Shown: positions 46,477 to 55,158 of the stretch, piece by piece | How positions within the stretch are numbered: the stretch's first letter is position 1 | Layout: the number at the start of each line of letters is the position of its first letter | NCBI RefSeq assembly: GCF_036347135.1 | Contig: NZ_CP108938.1 | Span: 9,300,001 to 9,364,000 of the forward strand | DNA: 64,000 nt | DNA from: Streptomyces sp. NBC_00775 | GTDB lineage: Bacteria > Actinomycetota > Actinomycetes > Streptomycetales > Streptomycetaceae | Direction: 5' to 3' | The notes under the pieces: model-generated | Seen by the model: the letters and a program-made list of their open reading frames with translations, nothing else | Told to the model about the DNA's origin: nothing | Database searches by the model: none | Program-made: the position numbers and the translations under genes

Positions 46477-46782
46477 TCAGGTCGCAGGCAGCCCGAGCAG
46501 CGTACGGGCCACCGTTCTCGGCGATTCGTCGCGTTCCCGCGCCAGGGCGATCACAGCCCGGCAGGCCAGTTCGTTCACCCCGAACGACAGCGCCTCCGGC
46601 GACACCCAGGCCGCCGCCTCGTCGATCTGGTCCTGGTCGTCCTCGGCGCACGCCGACACATACGCCGCGGCCGCCTCGAACAGGTTGTGCGCACGCTTCT
46701 CCGGCCGTGGTGCGACGGGCCGCCGCTCCTCCGGCCGCTCGGCCGTCTTCTTGCCCCACATCTTGCGGAGTCTGTCGAACAT
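46477..46782 (-). CDS. Small protein of unknown function
   Basis: About 101 residues from ATG 46782 (MFDRLRKMWGKK), chosen for the purine-rich GGGGGAAGGTGG before it; ATG 46812 is the alternative. A basic N-terminus is followed by a helical, acidic region (NLFEAAAAYVSACAEDDQDQ, EALSFGVNELACRAVIALAR). No membrane segment is present. It resembles small streptomycete proteins of unknown role, and I cannot name a family. Confidence 0.6.
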   Translation of the reverse strand: MFDRLRKMWGKKTAERPEERRPVAPRPEKRAHNLFEAAAAYVSACAEDDQDQIDEAAAWVSPEALSFGVNELACRAVIALARERDESPRTVARTLLGLPAT

Positions 46783-46880
46783 CGGGCCACCTTCCCCCTG
46801 CGCGATGGACATCGCTGATCGTTCATCTGCTGCTACTCAACGTAGAGTTGGAGCTTCGGCGACAGAAGGGGGACGGCCAG

Positions 46881-47772
46881 GTGAAGCGTTACGAGCGGCT
46901 CGGACAGATCCGGCGGATGGACCCGGAGAAGGAGGCGTCGGAGATCTAACGGCTCACCTCCGCGTACGAATTCCCCTGGGACTTCACCCGGGCCCTGGAA
47001 CTGGCGCTCTACCGCACATACGCCGTCCCCAGCATCGGTCGGCTGCTCGCCGAGACGACGGAGCTCACGGACCGCACACAGAAGCGCTACGACGACACCG
47101 CACTGCTTCTCGACGCCATCGTCGAGCACGGCTTCGACGGGGAGGAGGGCCGTACCGCGATCCGCCGCATCAACGACATGCACCGCAGCTACGACATCAG
47201 CAATGAAGACATGCGTTACGTGCTCTGCACCTTCGTGGTGATGCCCAAACGGTGGATCGAGGCCTATGGGTGGCGCAGGCTGTCGTGCCACGAGATCGTC
47301 GCGTCCAGCGTGCACTACCGCACGCTCGGGCAGCACATGGGCATCAAGGACATCCCGGAGACCTACGAGGAGTTCGAGGCCTGTCTCGACTCCTACGAAG
47401 AGGCCCATTTCGGGTGGGACGTGGGCGCGCGCAGGGTTTCCGACGCGACGCTGGAGCTGATGGCCTCCTGGTACCCGCGTCCGCTCGCCCCCCCTGCTGC
47501 GCACCTCGACCCTGGCCCTGCTCGACGAACCGCTGCTGCGTGCCTTCCGTTACGAGATCCCGGGCGCCGTCACGCGTGCGCTGGTCCGCCGTGCGGTGCG
47601 CGCGCGTGGCCGGCTGGTCCGCCTGATGCCACCGCGCCGTGCCCCGCACTTCGCGCGCCAGAACTGGGAGATCAAGGGTTACCCGGACGGCTACCGCGTC
47701 GCCGAGCTGGGCACCTGTCCGGTGCCGGGTGTGCGGGGCTGCCCCGTCTCATCGGCCGCCCGCGTCGAGTGA
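46881..47772 (+). pseudogene. MpaB-type (DUF2236) oxygenase pseudogene with two lesions
   Basis: Translation from GTG 46881 gives KRYERLGQIRRMDPEKEA and then TAA at 46947-46949, where relatives have a Tyr codon (a TAC to TAA change). The frame then continues for about 180 codons with family sequence (YEFPWDFTRALELALYRTYA, DISNEDMRYVLCTFVVMPK, HYRTLGQHMGIKDIPETYEE). At 47488-47494 a run of seven C shifts the frame. Reading six C restores LLRTSTLALLDEPLLRAFRY through to HFARQNWEIKGYPDGYR and the stop at 47770-47772. MpaB/rubber-oxygenase relatives are heme oxygenases. Two separate defects make a real pseudogene more likely than a sequencing error. The 3' end overlaps the PadR gene by 24 bases. 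Confidence 0.82.
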
Positions 47773-48282
47773 GTCGATCGTGGCCCGCAGCCAGGCCAGT
47801 TCGGCCCGGCTCGTGGCCCGCGCGATGGTGAGGATGCCGCGCCGGAACGGGTCGTCCAGGTCCTCGGCGCGCAGCGGCTGGTCACCGTCGTAGAAGAAGC
47901 TCGCGGGCTCCTCCAGGAAGGCGAGCCTGCGGCGCAGTACGGCGGCCTGAGGCCCCGGGGCGTCCAGGTGTCTGAGGAAGGCGAGCACCGTGAACCAGCG
48001 GTTCTCGTCGGTGATATCGCGTCCCGCCGGTTCCGCGAGCCGGCGGCGCAGTTCGCGTCTGCCCTCTTCGGTGAGGGTCAGGATGTGGCGGGGGGCGGCC
48101 ACGGAGCCCGGCTGCGTTGCCCTTTCCAGCAGCTCCGCCTTCTCCAGCCGCTTGATCGCGGGATACAGCGTGCTCTCGGCCACGGGCTTCACATGCCCTG
48201 TCAGTGCCGTGATGCGCTTGCGCAGCTCGTAGCCGTGCAACGGGGCGTCGTACAGAAATCCGAGGATGGCCAGCTCCAGCAT
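47749..48282 (-). CDS. PadR-family transcriptional regulator
   Basis: This 177-residue regulator starts at ATG 48282. Its PadR winged helix is LELAILGFLYDAPLHGYEL, PVAESTLYPAIKRLEKAELL and RHILTLTEEGRRELRRRL. A C-terminal helical dimerisation domain follows (residues ~95-177, with LAFLRHLDAPGPQAAVLRRR). It is divergent from the alpha/beta hydrolase gene, and an inverted repeat lies between them. It probably represses itself and that gene. Confidence 0.88.
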   Translation of the reverse strand: MLELAILGFLYDAPLHGYELRKRITALTGHVKPVAESTLYPAIKRLEKAELLERATQPGSVAAPRHILTLTEEGRRELRRRLAEPAGRDITDENRWFTVLAFLRHLDAPGPQAAVLRRRLAFLEEPASFFYDGDQPLRAEDLDDPFRRGILTIARATSRAELAWLRATIDSLDAGGR

Positions 48283-48322
48283 GTCTCTATTCTGCCGCAC
48301 TCTCGCTGTACATCGCTTCCTA

Positions 48323-48344
48323 GATACATCGGTTCCGAGGTATC
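48323..48344. promoter_or_regulatory. Inverted repeat, candidate PadR operator
   Basis: GATACATCG-GTTC-CGAGGTATC pairs at 8 of 9 positions and lies in the 105-base divergent region. A further half-like TGTACATCG lies upstream. PadR-type operators commonly have ATAC/GTAT arms of this kind. Confidence 0.55.
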
Positions 48345-48390
48345 CTCCCGAAGGCGTCAGGAAACGTGAAGCGGCACAGGGGAGCGCGTG

Positions 48391-49149
48391 ATGAAGCAGG
48401 CAGAATTCGACGGCAAGGGAAGCCGGATCCGCTGGACGGAGGCGGCGGGCAACGAACCCGCGCGGGTGTACGTGCACGGTCTGGGTTCGGCCTCGACGGT
48501 CTACAACGCCCATATCGCGGCCCGGCCCGAGCTGGCCGGCCGCCGCACCCTGTTCGTCGACCTGCCCGGTCACGGCATCAGCGACCGGCCCGCGGACTTC
48601 GGCTACACCCTGGAGAACCACGCGGACGCGCTCGCGGCGGCCCTGGACGCGGCCCACGTCACCGGCGCCGAGCTGGTCGCACACAGCATGGGCGGCGCCG
48701 TCGCCATCGTGCTCGCCCACCGGCGGCCCGACCTGGTCTCACGGCTGGTCCTGACGGAGGCCAACCTCGACCCGTACCCTCCGGTCACCCCGGGCAGCAG
48801 CGGCATCGCCTCCTACGAAGAGGACGACTACGTCGAAAACGGGGGCCACGCGCGCGTACTGGAGAAGGTCGGCCCCTCCTGGGCGGCCACCATGCGACTC
48901 GCCGATCCGCGCGCCCTGCACCGCACGGCGACGGGGCTCAGCCGCGGCACGAACCCCACGATGCGCCACATGCTCGAAGAGCTGTCGGTGGACCGCGTCT
49001 ACCTCCAGGGCGAGCTGAGCGGTGAACTCCCGGGCAGGGAAGGCCTGGAGGACGCCGGAGTACGGGTCGTGACCGTGCCCGGCGCCGGGCACAACGTCAT
49101 GTTCGACAACCCCGACGCGTTCGCGGCGGAGGTCGCCGGAAGAGGCTGA
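48391..49149 (+). CDS. Alpha/beta-fold hydrolase
   Basis: This 252-residue hydrolase starts at ATG 48391, six bases past GGGGAG; GTG 48388 is possible. Visible are the oxyanion segment YVHGLGSA, DLPGHGISDRP, the nucleophile elbow AHSMGGAVA (Ser near residue 96) and the catalytic His in VPGAGHNVMFDNP. Substrate unknown. Its divergent PadR partner suggests induction by a small aromatic or toxic compound, but this is a guess. Confidence 0.85.
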   Translation: MKQAEFDGKGSRIRWTEAAGNEPARVYVHGLGSASTVYNAHIAARPELAGRRTLFVDLPGHGISDRPADFGYTLENHADALAAALDAAHVTGAELVAHSMGGAVAIVLAHRRPDLVSRLVLTEANLDPYPPVTPGSSGIASYEEDDYVENGGHARVLEKVGPSWAATMRLADPRALHRTATGLSRGTNPTMRHMLEELSVDRVYLQGELSGELPGREGLEDAGVRVVTVPGAGHNVMFDNPDAFAAEVAGRG

Positions 49150-49153
49150 TGGT

Positions 49154-49762
49154 TCAGCCGTGGCGGACGGCCAGCGCGAGGAAGCGGGTGTCCTCGTCGA
49201 CGTATGACGTCATGTCCCAGCCGGAGCCGGCCAGCAGGGGCCGGAGATTGGCCTCCGCGCGCAGGTCGTCCGGGGTGATCTGCCGGCCCTGACGGGCAGC
49301 GAGCGCCGCCCGGCCGATCGGATGGAAGAGGGCAAGGGTGCCCCCCGGCCGCACCGCGCGAGCCAACTCCCTGAGGTTTTCGGCCGGGTTCGGCAGATGC
49401 GCGATGAGGCCTGCCCCGAACACCGCGTCCAGCGACGCCGTGCGCAACGGCAGCGCCCTGACGTCGGCGAGCAGCAACTGTCCGTCCCGGTCCCGTCCGG
49501 CCCGTACGGCGGCCTCCAGCATGGCCGGGGTCAGATCGGCCCCGAGGACCACTCCGGAGGCCCCCACGGCCGCTCGCAGCGGCGGCAGGGCGCGCCCGGT
49601 GCCACAGCCCGCGTCGAGCACGCGGTCCCCCTCGCGCAGACCCATTTCGGTGACCGCGGCCGCGTACGCGGGTCCGTCGTCGGGGAACCGCCTGTCCCAG
49701 TCGGCGGCACGTGCCGTGAAGAACTCCTGGACATGTGTGTGGTCGTCGCTCATGCTCCGCAT
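49154..49762 (-). CDS. Class I SAM-dependent methyltransferase
   Basis: This 202-residue methyltransferase has motif I VLDAGCGTGRALPPL, motif II region GADLTPAMLEAA, LLADVRALPLRTASLDAVFG and RAVRPGGTLALFHPIG, which places it with the UbiE/methyltransf_11 group. The substrate is unknown. ATG 49762 has GAGG at good spacing; ATG 49753 has it too close. It converges with the hydrolase gene, with four bases between the stops. Confidence 0.85.
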   Translation of the reverse strand: MRSMSDDHTHVQEFFTARAADWDRRFPDDGPAYAAAVTEMGLREGDRVLDAGCGTGRALPPLRAAVGASGVVLGADLTPAMLEAAVRAGRDRDGQLLLADVRALPLRTASLDAVFGAGLIAHLPNPAENLRELARAVRPGGTLALFHPIGRAALAARQGRQITPDDLRAEANLRPLLAGSGWDMTSYVDEDTRFLALAVRHG

Positions 49763-49905
49763 GATCCCTCACCGACACGAAGGACGACGCGGCGCACATG
49801 TTCGAGCGTGACGCGATCGTTCAGGTACATCTCTTCGTCATATTCCAACAGCTTTCGAAATGCGCCCCCTTTGCACGCCCCTGACCGGACTAGCGTCCCT
49901 GAGCC

Positions 49906-50679
49906 ATGGGACACCTGGACCACGCCGCCTTCGGCTGGCTGACCCCCGTGCTGTCGTATGTGATGGCCTGCATAGGCGCCGCCCTCGGGCTGCGCTGCAC
50001 GGTCCGCGCGCTCGGCGCCACCGGGCGGTCGCGCCGCAACTGGCTCCTCACCGCGGCCTCCGCGATCGGCACCGGCATCTGGACCATGCACTTCGTGGCG
50101 ATGCTGGGCTTCAGCGTCAGCGGCACGGAGATGCGCTACAACGTGCCGTTGACCATCCTCAGTCTGCTCGTCGCCATGGTTGTGGTCGGCGCGGGCGTAT
50201 TCGCCGTCGGCTACGGACGCGACCGGGGACGCGCGCTCGTTCTCGGCGGACTCACCACCGGACTCGGCGTCGCGAGCATGCACTACCTGGGCATGGCCGC
50301 GCTGCGGCTGCACGGCCAGGTGCACTACGACCCGGGGCTCGTCGGCCTCTCCGTCGTGATCGCCGTGGTCGCGGCGACCGCGGCCCTGTGGGCGGCGCTC
50401 AACATCAAGTCGCCCGTGGCGGTCGCCATCGCCTCCCTCGTCATGGGCGGTGCGGTGAGCAGCATGCACTACACCGGAATGATCGCGGTGAGCGTGCGCG
50501 TCACGCCCTCCGGCGAGGCCCTGCCCGGGGCCACGGCGATGCAGTTCATCTTCCCCCTCGCCGTCGGCCTCGGGTCCTATCTCTTCCTGACATCGGCGTT
50601 CGTCGCGCTGTCGCCGACGGCCGGCGAGCGCGAGGCATCCGCATCGGCCCAGCGGCCGGTCGAGAGCGTCGCCCGCTAG
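49906..50679 (+). CDS. MHYT-domain membrane sensor protein
   Basis: This 257-residue protein has seven transmembrane helices and three copies of the MHYT signature: TMHFVAMLGF, SMHYLGMAAL and SMHYTGMIAV. The repeated Met-His pairs in the membrane are proposed to bind copper and sense O2, CO or NO. In Proteobacteria the domain is fused to GGDEF/EAL output; here it stands alone, as is common in Streptomyces. It lies 63 bases upstream of cvnA in the same direction and may feed the conservon; this is inference. Confidence 0.87.
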   Translation: MGHLDHAAFGWLTPVLSYVMACIGAALGLRCTVRALGATGRSRRNWLLTAASAIGTGIWTMHFVAMLGFSVSGTEMRYNVPLTILSLLVAMVVVGAGVFAVGYGRDRGRALVLGGLTTGLGVASMHYLGMAALRLHGQVHYDPGLVGLSVVIAVVAATAALWAALNIKSPVAVAIASLVMGGAVSSMHYTGMIAVSVRVTPSGEALPGATAMQFIFPLAVGLGSYLFLTSAFVALSPTAGEREASASAQRPVESVAR

Positions 50680-50742
50680 TGGCGGGCCCGGAGCCACGAC
50701 GGCCCGGAAGACACGCCCCGAACCTTTCCGAGCGAGGAGGCC

Positions 50743-53283
50743 ATGCGTACACCCCGTAGGACCCCCACAGCCGGCGCCGAGCCGCCGCCCCAGCCCTTGG
50801 CCCGCGGTCGCCGCGCGCACGCCGGCCCGCCGGCCGACGAACACGCGGACACCGACGAGACCGTCGCGGGGACGCCGCCAGAGGCACCCACGCGCGCGGG
50901 ACGGTGGCGCGTCAGGCCCCGCACCGTACGAGCCAAGATCGTCTGTCTGCTCATGGTGCCGGTCATCTCCCTGCTCGCCCTGTGGGCGTACGCCACGGTG
51001 AGCACCGCCCAGGACGTCGCGCGGCTACGGCAGTTGCAGCGCGTGGACTCGACGGTCCGATCCCCGGTCGACGCCGCCGTCGCCGCGCTCCAGGCCGAAC
51101 GCGCGGCCGCCGTCCGCTACGCCACCGACCCCGCCACCGAACAGTCGGCAGACCTCAAGGAGCTGGCGCGGCGCACCGACCGCGCGGTGGCCAAGCTGCG
51201 ACTGGGCGACCACAACACCGTCGCCGACGGTGCCGACCTGCCCGCGGGAGTGGCCGGGCGCCTCAACGCCTTCGTCACCGGAGCCGAGCACCTGCCGTCC
51301 CTGCGCACCGCCGTGCTGGACCGCCGTACCGGATGGGACGAGGCGTACGGGCAGTACACCAAGACCATCTCGACGGCCTTCGCGGTGGGCGGCGCGCTCA
51401 CCGGCATCCAGGACGCCGACCTCGGCTCCGACGCGCGCGTGCTGCTCGAATTCTCCCGGGCCGGGGAAGCGCTCGCGCAGGAGGACGCGGTGCTGTCCAG
51501 TGCCCGGCTCGCCGGGAGCCTTAATGGCGAGCGGCTACGGCTGTTCACCGGGGCCGTCGACACCCGCCGCACCCTGATCGACTCCGCCGTCGCGGATCTG
51601 AGCGGGGCCGAACGAGCCGCCTGGCACCACCTCGTGGAAGGGAGCGCGTACACCGACGTACGCGCCGTCGAGGACAAGGTGCTCGTCTCCCGCTCCGGCG
51701 GCAAGGCGATCGACGCCGCGCCGGAGGCCGACTGGAACACGGCCCACGCGCGCGTGCAGGACGGAATGCGCACGATCGAGGCGAACGCGGGCCGCGGTGT
51801 CGCGGACCGGGCCGACCCGTTCACTCGCGGTGTGCTCACCCCCGCCGGTGCCGCGGTCCTGTTCGGACTTGCCGCGGTCGTCGCGTCGCTCATCATCTCC
51901 GTGCGCATCGGACGCGGCCTCGTCATCGAGCTGGTGAGCCTGCGCAACAGCGCCTTGGAGATCGCGCGCCGCAAACTCCCGCAGGCCATGCGCAAGCTGC
52001 GGGCCGGGGAGGAGATCGACGTCCGCGCCGAGGCCCCGCCCGGGCCGCCCGCGGAGGACGAGACGGGACAGGTCGCGGAGGCCCTCGGCACCGTGCACCG
52101 GGCCGCCCTGCGCGCCGCCGTCGAACGCGCGGAACTCGCCAGCGGAATCTCCGGGGTCTTCGTCAATCTCGCCCGCCGCAGTCAGGTCCTCGTGCACCGT
52201 CAACTGAGCCTGCTGGACAGCATGGAGCGCAGGTCGGAGGATCCGAACGAGCTGAGCGACCTGTTCCGGCTCGACCACCTCACCACACGCATGCGGCGTC
52301 ACGCGGAGAGCCTGATCATCCTCTCAGGAGCCGCGCCCGGCCGGGCTTGGCGCATGCCGGTCTCACTGACGAACGTGGTCCGCGCGGCCGTCTCCGAAGT
52401 CGAGGACTACGCGCGCGTGGAGGTACGGCAACTCCCCGAGGCGTCCGTGGTCGGTGCCGCGGTGGCCGACCTCACGCACCTCCTGGCGGAGATCGTCGAG
52501 AACGCCGCCCAGTTCTCGCCGCCCCACACCCGGGTGCGGATCACCGGCGAGCCGGTCGGCAACGGCTACGTGGTCGAGGTCGAGGACCGGGGGCTCGGCA
52601 TGGGCGCGGAGACGCTCGCCGAGGCCAACCGGCGCATCGAGCAGTCCGAGGCGCTCGACCTGTTCGACAGCGACCGGCTCGGACTGTTCGTGGTCAGCAG
52701 GCTCGCGGCCCGGCACGGCATCAAGGTGCACCTGCGGACCTCGCCCTACGGCGGTACCACCGCGGTCGTTCTGCTCCCCACGGCCCTGCTGCACGGCGGT
52801 GCGGCGGAACGTTCCCCCCGCAGGACCGACACCACCGGAAGGCAGCCCACGGAACGGGAGTACGCGCGCGTGTCCGCCGCCCCGGAACAGGAATCCGTGC
52901 AGGCCGTCACCGAGCGGCCCGCACTGGTGCCCCCGGTGCAGAGCGTCGCCGAAGCCCCCGTGAACGGCTCGTCGGACACCCCACCGCCTGGAGTCACCAC
53001 ACTGCGGCTGCACCGTCCTCCGGACGACTCCGAAGACTCCGACGACCTTCCACGGCGGGTACGACAGGCGAGTCTCGCCCCCCAACTGCGCGAACAGCGC
53101 TCCGAGAAGCCGGTGGAAACGCCGCGTCCCGAAGGCGACGACGAGCGCACCCCCGAACTCGTACGGGACCGCATGGCGGCCTACCGCGACGGCTGGGTAC
53201 GCGGCAGCGGCAGGTCACCCGGCCTCAGAGCCACCCCCGACCCCGAAGCGGGCAGCGACAGCAGCGAAGGAGACCCCGCATGA
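50743..53283 (+). CDS. cvnA: Conservon sensor histidine-kinase-like protein
   Basis: This 846-residue membrane sensor starts at ATG 50743 after GAGGAGG. It has a Pro/Ala-rich cytoplasmic start and TM1 near residues 66-90 (IVCLLMVPVISLLALWAYAT). A helical extracytoplasmic nitrate/sulfonate-sensing-like (NIT) region runs to about 365 and TM2 lies near 370-388. HAMP-like and dimer helices (FRLDHLTTRMRRHAESL) follow, then a HATPase_c domain (LLAEIVENAAQFSPPHT, DRGLGMG, GLFVVSRLAARHGI). A disordered Pro/Glu tail of ~180 residues closes it. In Streptomyces conservons this protein heads a membrane complex with CvnB, CvnC and the GTPase CvnD. Its stop overlaps cvnB. Confidence 0.9.
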   Translation: MRTPRRTPTAGAEPPPQPLARGRRAHAGPPADEHADTDETVAGTPPEAPTRAGRWRVRPRTVRAKIVCLLMVPVISLLALWAYATVSTAQDVARLRQLQRVDSTVRSPVDAAVAALQAERAAAVRYATDPATEQSADLKELARRTDRAVAKLRLGDHNTVADGADLPAGVAGRLNAFVTGAEHLPSLRTAVLDRRTGWDEAYGQYTKTISTAFAVGGALTGIQDADLGSDARVLLEFSRAGEALAQEDAVLSSARLAGSLNGERLRLFTGAVDTRRTLIDSAVADLSGAERAAWHHLVEGSAYTDVRAVEDKVLVSRSGGKAIDAAPEADWNTAHARVQDGMRTIEANAGRGVADRADPFTRGVLTPAGAAVLFGLAAVVASLIISVRIGRGLVIELVSLRNSALEIARRKLPQAMRKLRAGEEIDVRAEAPPGPPAEDETGQVAEALGTVHRAALRAAVERAELASGISGVFVNLARRSQVLVHRQLSLLDSMERRSEDPNELSDLFRLDHLTTRMRRHAESLIILSGAAPGRAWRMPVSLTNVVRAAVSEVEDYARVEVRQLPEASVVGAAVADLTHLLAEIVENAAQFSPPHTRVRITGEPVGNGYVVEVEDRGLGMGAETLAEANRRIEQSEALDLFDSDRLGLFVVSRLAARHGIKVHLRTSPYGGTTAVVLLPTALLHGGAAERSPRRTDTTGRQPTEREYARVSAAPEQESVQAVTERPALVPPVQSVAEAPVNGSSDTPPPGVTTLRLHRPPDDSEDSDDLPRRVRQASLAPQLREQRSEKPVETPRPEGDDERTPELVRDRMAAYRDGWVRGSGRSPGLRATPDPEAGSDSSEGDPA

Positions 53284-53717
53284 TCCAGGACCCGAGCATG
53301 AGGGCCGCCCAGCGGTCCGGCGAACTCGACTGGCTGCTGGACGACTTGGTGCTGCGCGTGGCCGAAGTGCGACACGCCGTGGTGCTGTCCAACGACGGTC
53401 TCGCGGTGGGCGCCTCCACCGGTCTGCGCCGCGAGGACGCCGAACACCTCGCCGCCGTCGCCTCCGGCTTCCACAGCCTGGCCAAGGGCGCAGGCCGCCA
53501 CTTCGGTGCCGGCGGCGTACGTCAGACGATGGTCGAGATGGACGACGGCTTCCTGTTCGTCGCCGCGGCGGGTGACGGTTCGTGCCTTGCCGTCCTCACC
53601 GCCGTCACGGCCGACATCGGCCTGGTGGCGTACGAGATGGCGCTACTGGTCAAGCGCGTGGGCGAGCACCTCTACACGCCGCCGCGGGTCGCCGCACAGC
53701 CGCCCGCCGCCGGATGA
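53280..53717 (+). CDS. cvnB: Conservon roadblock/LC7 protein
   Basis: This 145-residue roadblock/LC7 protein (MglB-like) should act as regulator or activating partner of the CvnD GTPase. Visible are LDWLLDDLVLRVAEVRHAVV, LSNDGLAVGASTGLRREDAE and GRHFGAGGVRQTMVEMDDGF. The ATG overlaps the cvnA stop by four bases. A close paralogue lies 1.4 kb downstream, on the far side of cvnD. Confidence 0.92.
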   Translation: MIQDPSMRAAQRSGELDWLLDDLVLRVAEVRHAVVLSNDGLAVGASTGLRREDAEHLAAVASGFHSLAKGAGRHFGAGGVRQTMVEMDDGFLFVAAAGDGSCLAVLTAVTADIGLVAYEMALLVKRVGEHLYTPPRVAAQPPAAG

Positions 53718-53730
53718 CCGAGGACGGTCG

Positions 53731-54150
53731 GTGCAGATGACCGAGGACACGCCGGGCGCCCCGCCGCAGCCGGGCAGCCAGTGGTACGACAACGAGGCCG
53801 GACCGCTCGTCCGCCCCTACGCGATGACGGGCGGGCGAACCAAACCCGGCCCCACCGGGGTGCGCTTCGACCTGATCGCCCTGGTCACGCTCGACACGGG
53901 CGCACCCGGAGTCGACGACGACACCTCGCTCGGCCCGGAGCACCGGGCGCTGATCGAACTGTGCCGTATCGAGACGCAGTCGGTGGCCGAACTGGCCGCG
54001 GGCGCCGACCTGCCGGTGGGTGTGGTCAGGGTGCTCCTCGGCGATCTGCTGGAACTGGGCTGCGTTACCGTCAGCCGCCCCGTGCCGCCCGCGCAACTGC
54101 CCGACGAGCGGATCCTCCGCGAGGTGATCGAGGGGCTGAGGGCGCTCTAG
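53731..54150 (+). CDS. cvnC: Conservon DUF742 protein
   Basis: This ~139-residue DUF742 protein has QWYDNEAGPLVRPYAMTGGR near the N-terminus, then a winged-helix-like part (ALIELCRIETQSVAELAAGA, PVGVVRVLLGDLLELGCVTV) and ILREVIEGLRAL at the end. GTG 53731 follows GAGGA by six bases; ATG 53737 is the alternative. A 13-base direct repeat, GATGACCGAGGAC, occurs at both 53713 and 53736 around the start. It belongs to the conservon complex, with unknown biochemical role. Confidence 0.88.
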   Translation: MQMTEDTPGAPPQPGSQWYDNEAGPLVRPYAMTGGRTKPGPTGVRFDLIALVTLDTGAPGVDDDTSLGPEHRALIELCRIETQSVAELAAGADLPVGVVRVLLGDLLELGCVTVSRPVPPAQLPDERILREVIEGLRAL

Positions 54151-54269
54151 ATGAACCACGTCGGCTTGTCCCGGACCTCTTTGTGCCCACATTCGAGCAC
54201 TGAACGCACGCGAGCGGGTCACAACGGTCAAATTGCGGTCCAACCCCTCGAAGAGGAGCCGCAGTTGTC

Positions 54270-54386
54270 ATGATGCTGACTTCGCACACTCGCGCTGACG
54301 CTTCGCACACCCGCACTGATGTACCGACGCACACTCTGCACAGATGTACCGACGTCGACCGTTGTCGGCACTCCCGAGAGAAGTGA
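54270..54386 (+). CDS. Possible 38-residue leader ORF before cvnD
   Basis: ATG 54270 opens a short frame that ends TGA three bases before the cvnD start. It encodes a His/Thr/Arg-rich peptide with an internal near repeat (SHTRADASHTRTD). A GAGGAG lies 11 bases before the ATG, rather far for efficient start. DNA repeats in this spacer generate the peptide repeat. It may be a coupling leader or chance. Confidence 0.25.
   Translation: MMLTSHTRADASHTRTDVPTHTLHRCTDVDRCRHSREK
54278..54354 (+). repeat. Short direct repeats in the cvnC-cvnD spacer
   Basis: Two imperfect ~20-base copies (ACTTCGCACACTCGCGCTGA, GCTTCGCACACCCGCACTGA) are followed by two exact copies of GATGTACCGACG at 54318 and 54343. 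Conservon genes are usually tightly packed, so a 239-base spacer with repeats is unusual. Confidence 0.7.
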
Positions 54387-54389
54387 TCG

Positions 54390-54995
54390 ATGGTCTCCGA
54401 GAACTCCGACGCCTCGGGTGGCGAGATGACCGCCCTGGCATTGAAGATACTGGTCGCCGGCGGATTCGGCGTGGGCAAGACCACCCTGGTGGGCGCGGTC
54501 AGTGAGATCAGGCCGCTGCGCACCGAGGAACTGCTGAGTGAGGCAGGCCAGTCGGTGGACGACACCGACGGTGTGGACCAGAAGGTCACGACGACTGTCG
54601 CGATGGACTTCGGGCGCATCACCATCAGGTCCGGTCTCTCGCTCTACCTCTTCGGAACCCCGGGCCAGGACCGGTTCTGGTTCCTCTGGGACGAGTTGTC
54701 GCAGGGCGCCCTCGGCGCCGTCGTTCTCGCGGACACCCGGCGGCTCGAAGACTGCTTCCCCGCGGTGGACTACTTCGAGCACCGGCACATCCCGTTCGTG
54801 GTGGCCGTCAACTGCTTCACGGGCGCCCGCACTTACGGCGCTCAGGATGTGTCCCGCGCCCTCGACCTCGACCGAGGGACGCCCGTGGTGCTCTGCGACG
54901 CACGTGACCGTGACTCCGGGAAGGAGGTGCTGATCCGTCTCGTCGAGTACGCCGGGCGGGTGCACACCGCCCGGCTGCTCGACTCCGTCGGCTGA
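54390..54995 (+). CDS. cvnD: Conservon small GTPase
   Basis: This 201-residue GTP-binding protein has a P-loop GGFGVGKTTLVGAV near residues 25-38 and a G2 Thr in TTTVAMDFG. Its G3 is FGTPGQDRF, where the usual Asp is Gly. In place of the G4 NKxD motif it has AVNCFTG. These changes are typical of the MglA-like CvnD group. With CvnB as partner and CvnA as sensor it should switch between GTP and GDP states at the membrane. AGAGAAG gives a weak ribosome site. Confidence 0.9.
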   Translation: MVSENSDASGGEMTALALKILVAGGFGVGKTTLVGAVSEIRPLRTEELLSEAGQSVDDTDGVDQKVTTTVAMDFGRITIRSGLSLYLFGTPGQDRFWFLWDELSQGALGAVVLADTRRLEDCFPAVDYFEHRHIPFVVAVNCFTGARTYGAQDVSRALDLDRGTPVVLCDARDRDSGKEVLIRLVEYAGRVHTARLLDSVG

Positions 54996-55158
54996 GACGT
55001 CGGCCAAGACCAGGCGGAGCCGGACGAACGCCGGCCATTGCTCGTCGGTCATGTTCTCTGCCATGCCGACCGTCCTCCTTGCTCGGAGGGCGGCTGTGGG
55101 GAAGGCTGCTGGTCAGATCCTCCGGCCAGGGGGAAGGACACCACGGGGAGACCGGATC

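Noticed and set aside
54270..54354. CRISPR-like array in the cvnC-cvnD spacer
   Set aside because: Repeats are only two copies each, imperfect or 12 bases long, with uneven spacing and no cas genes.
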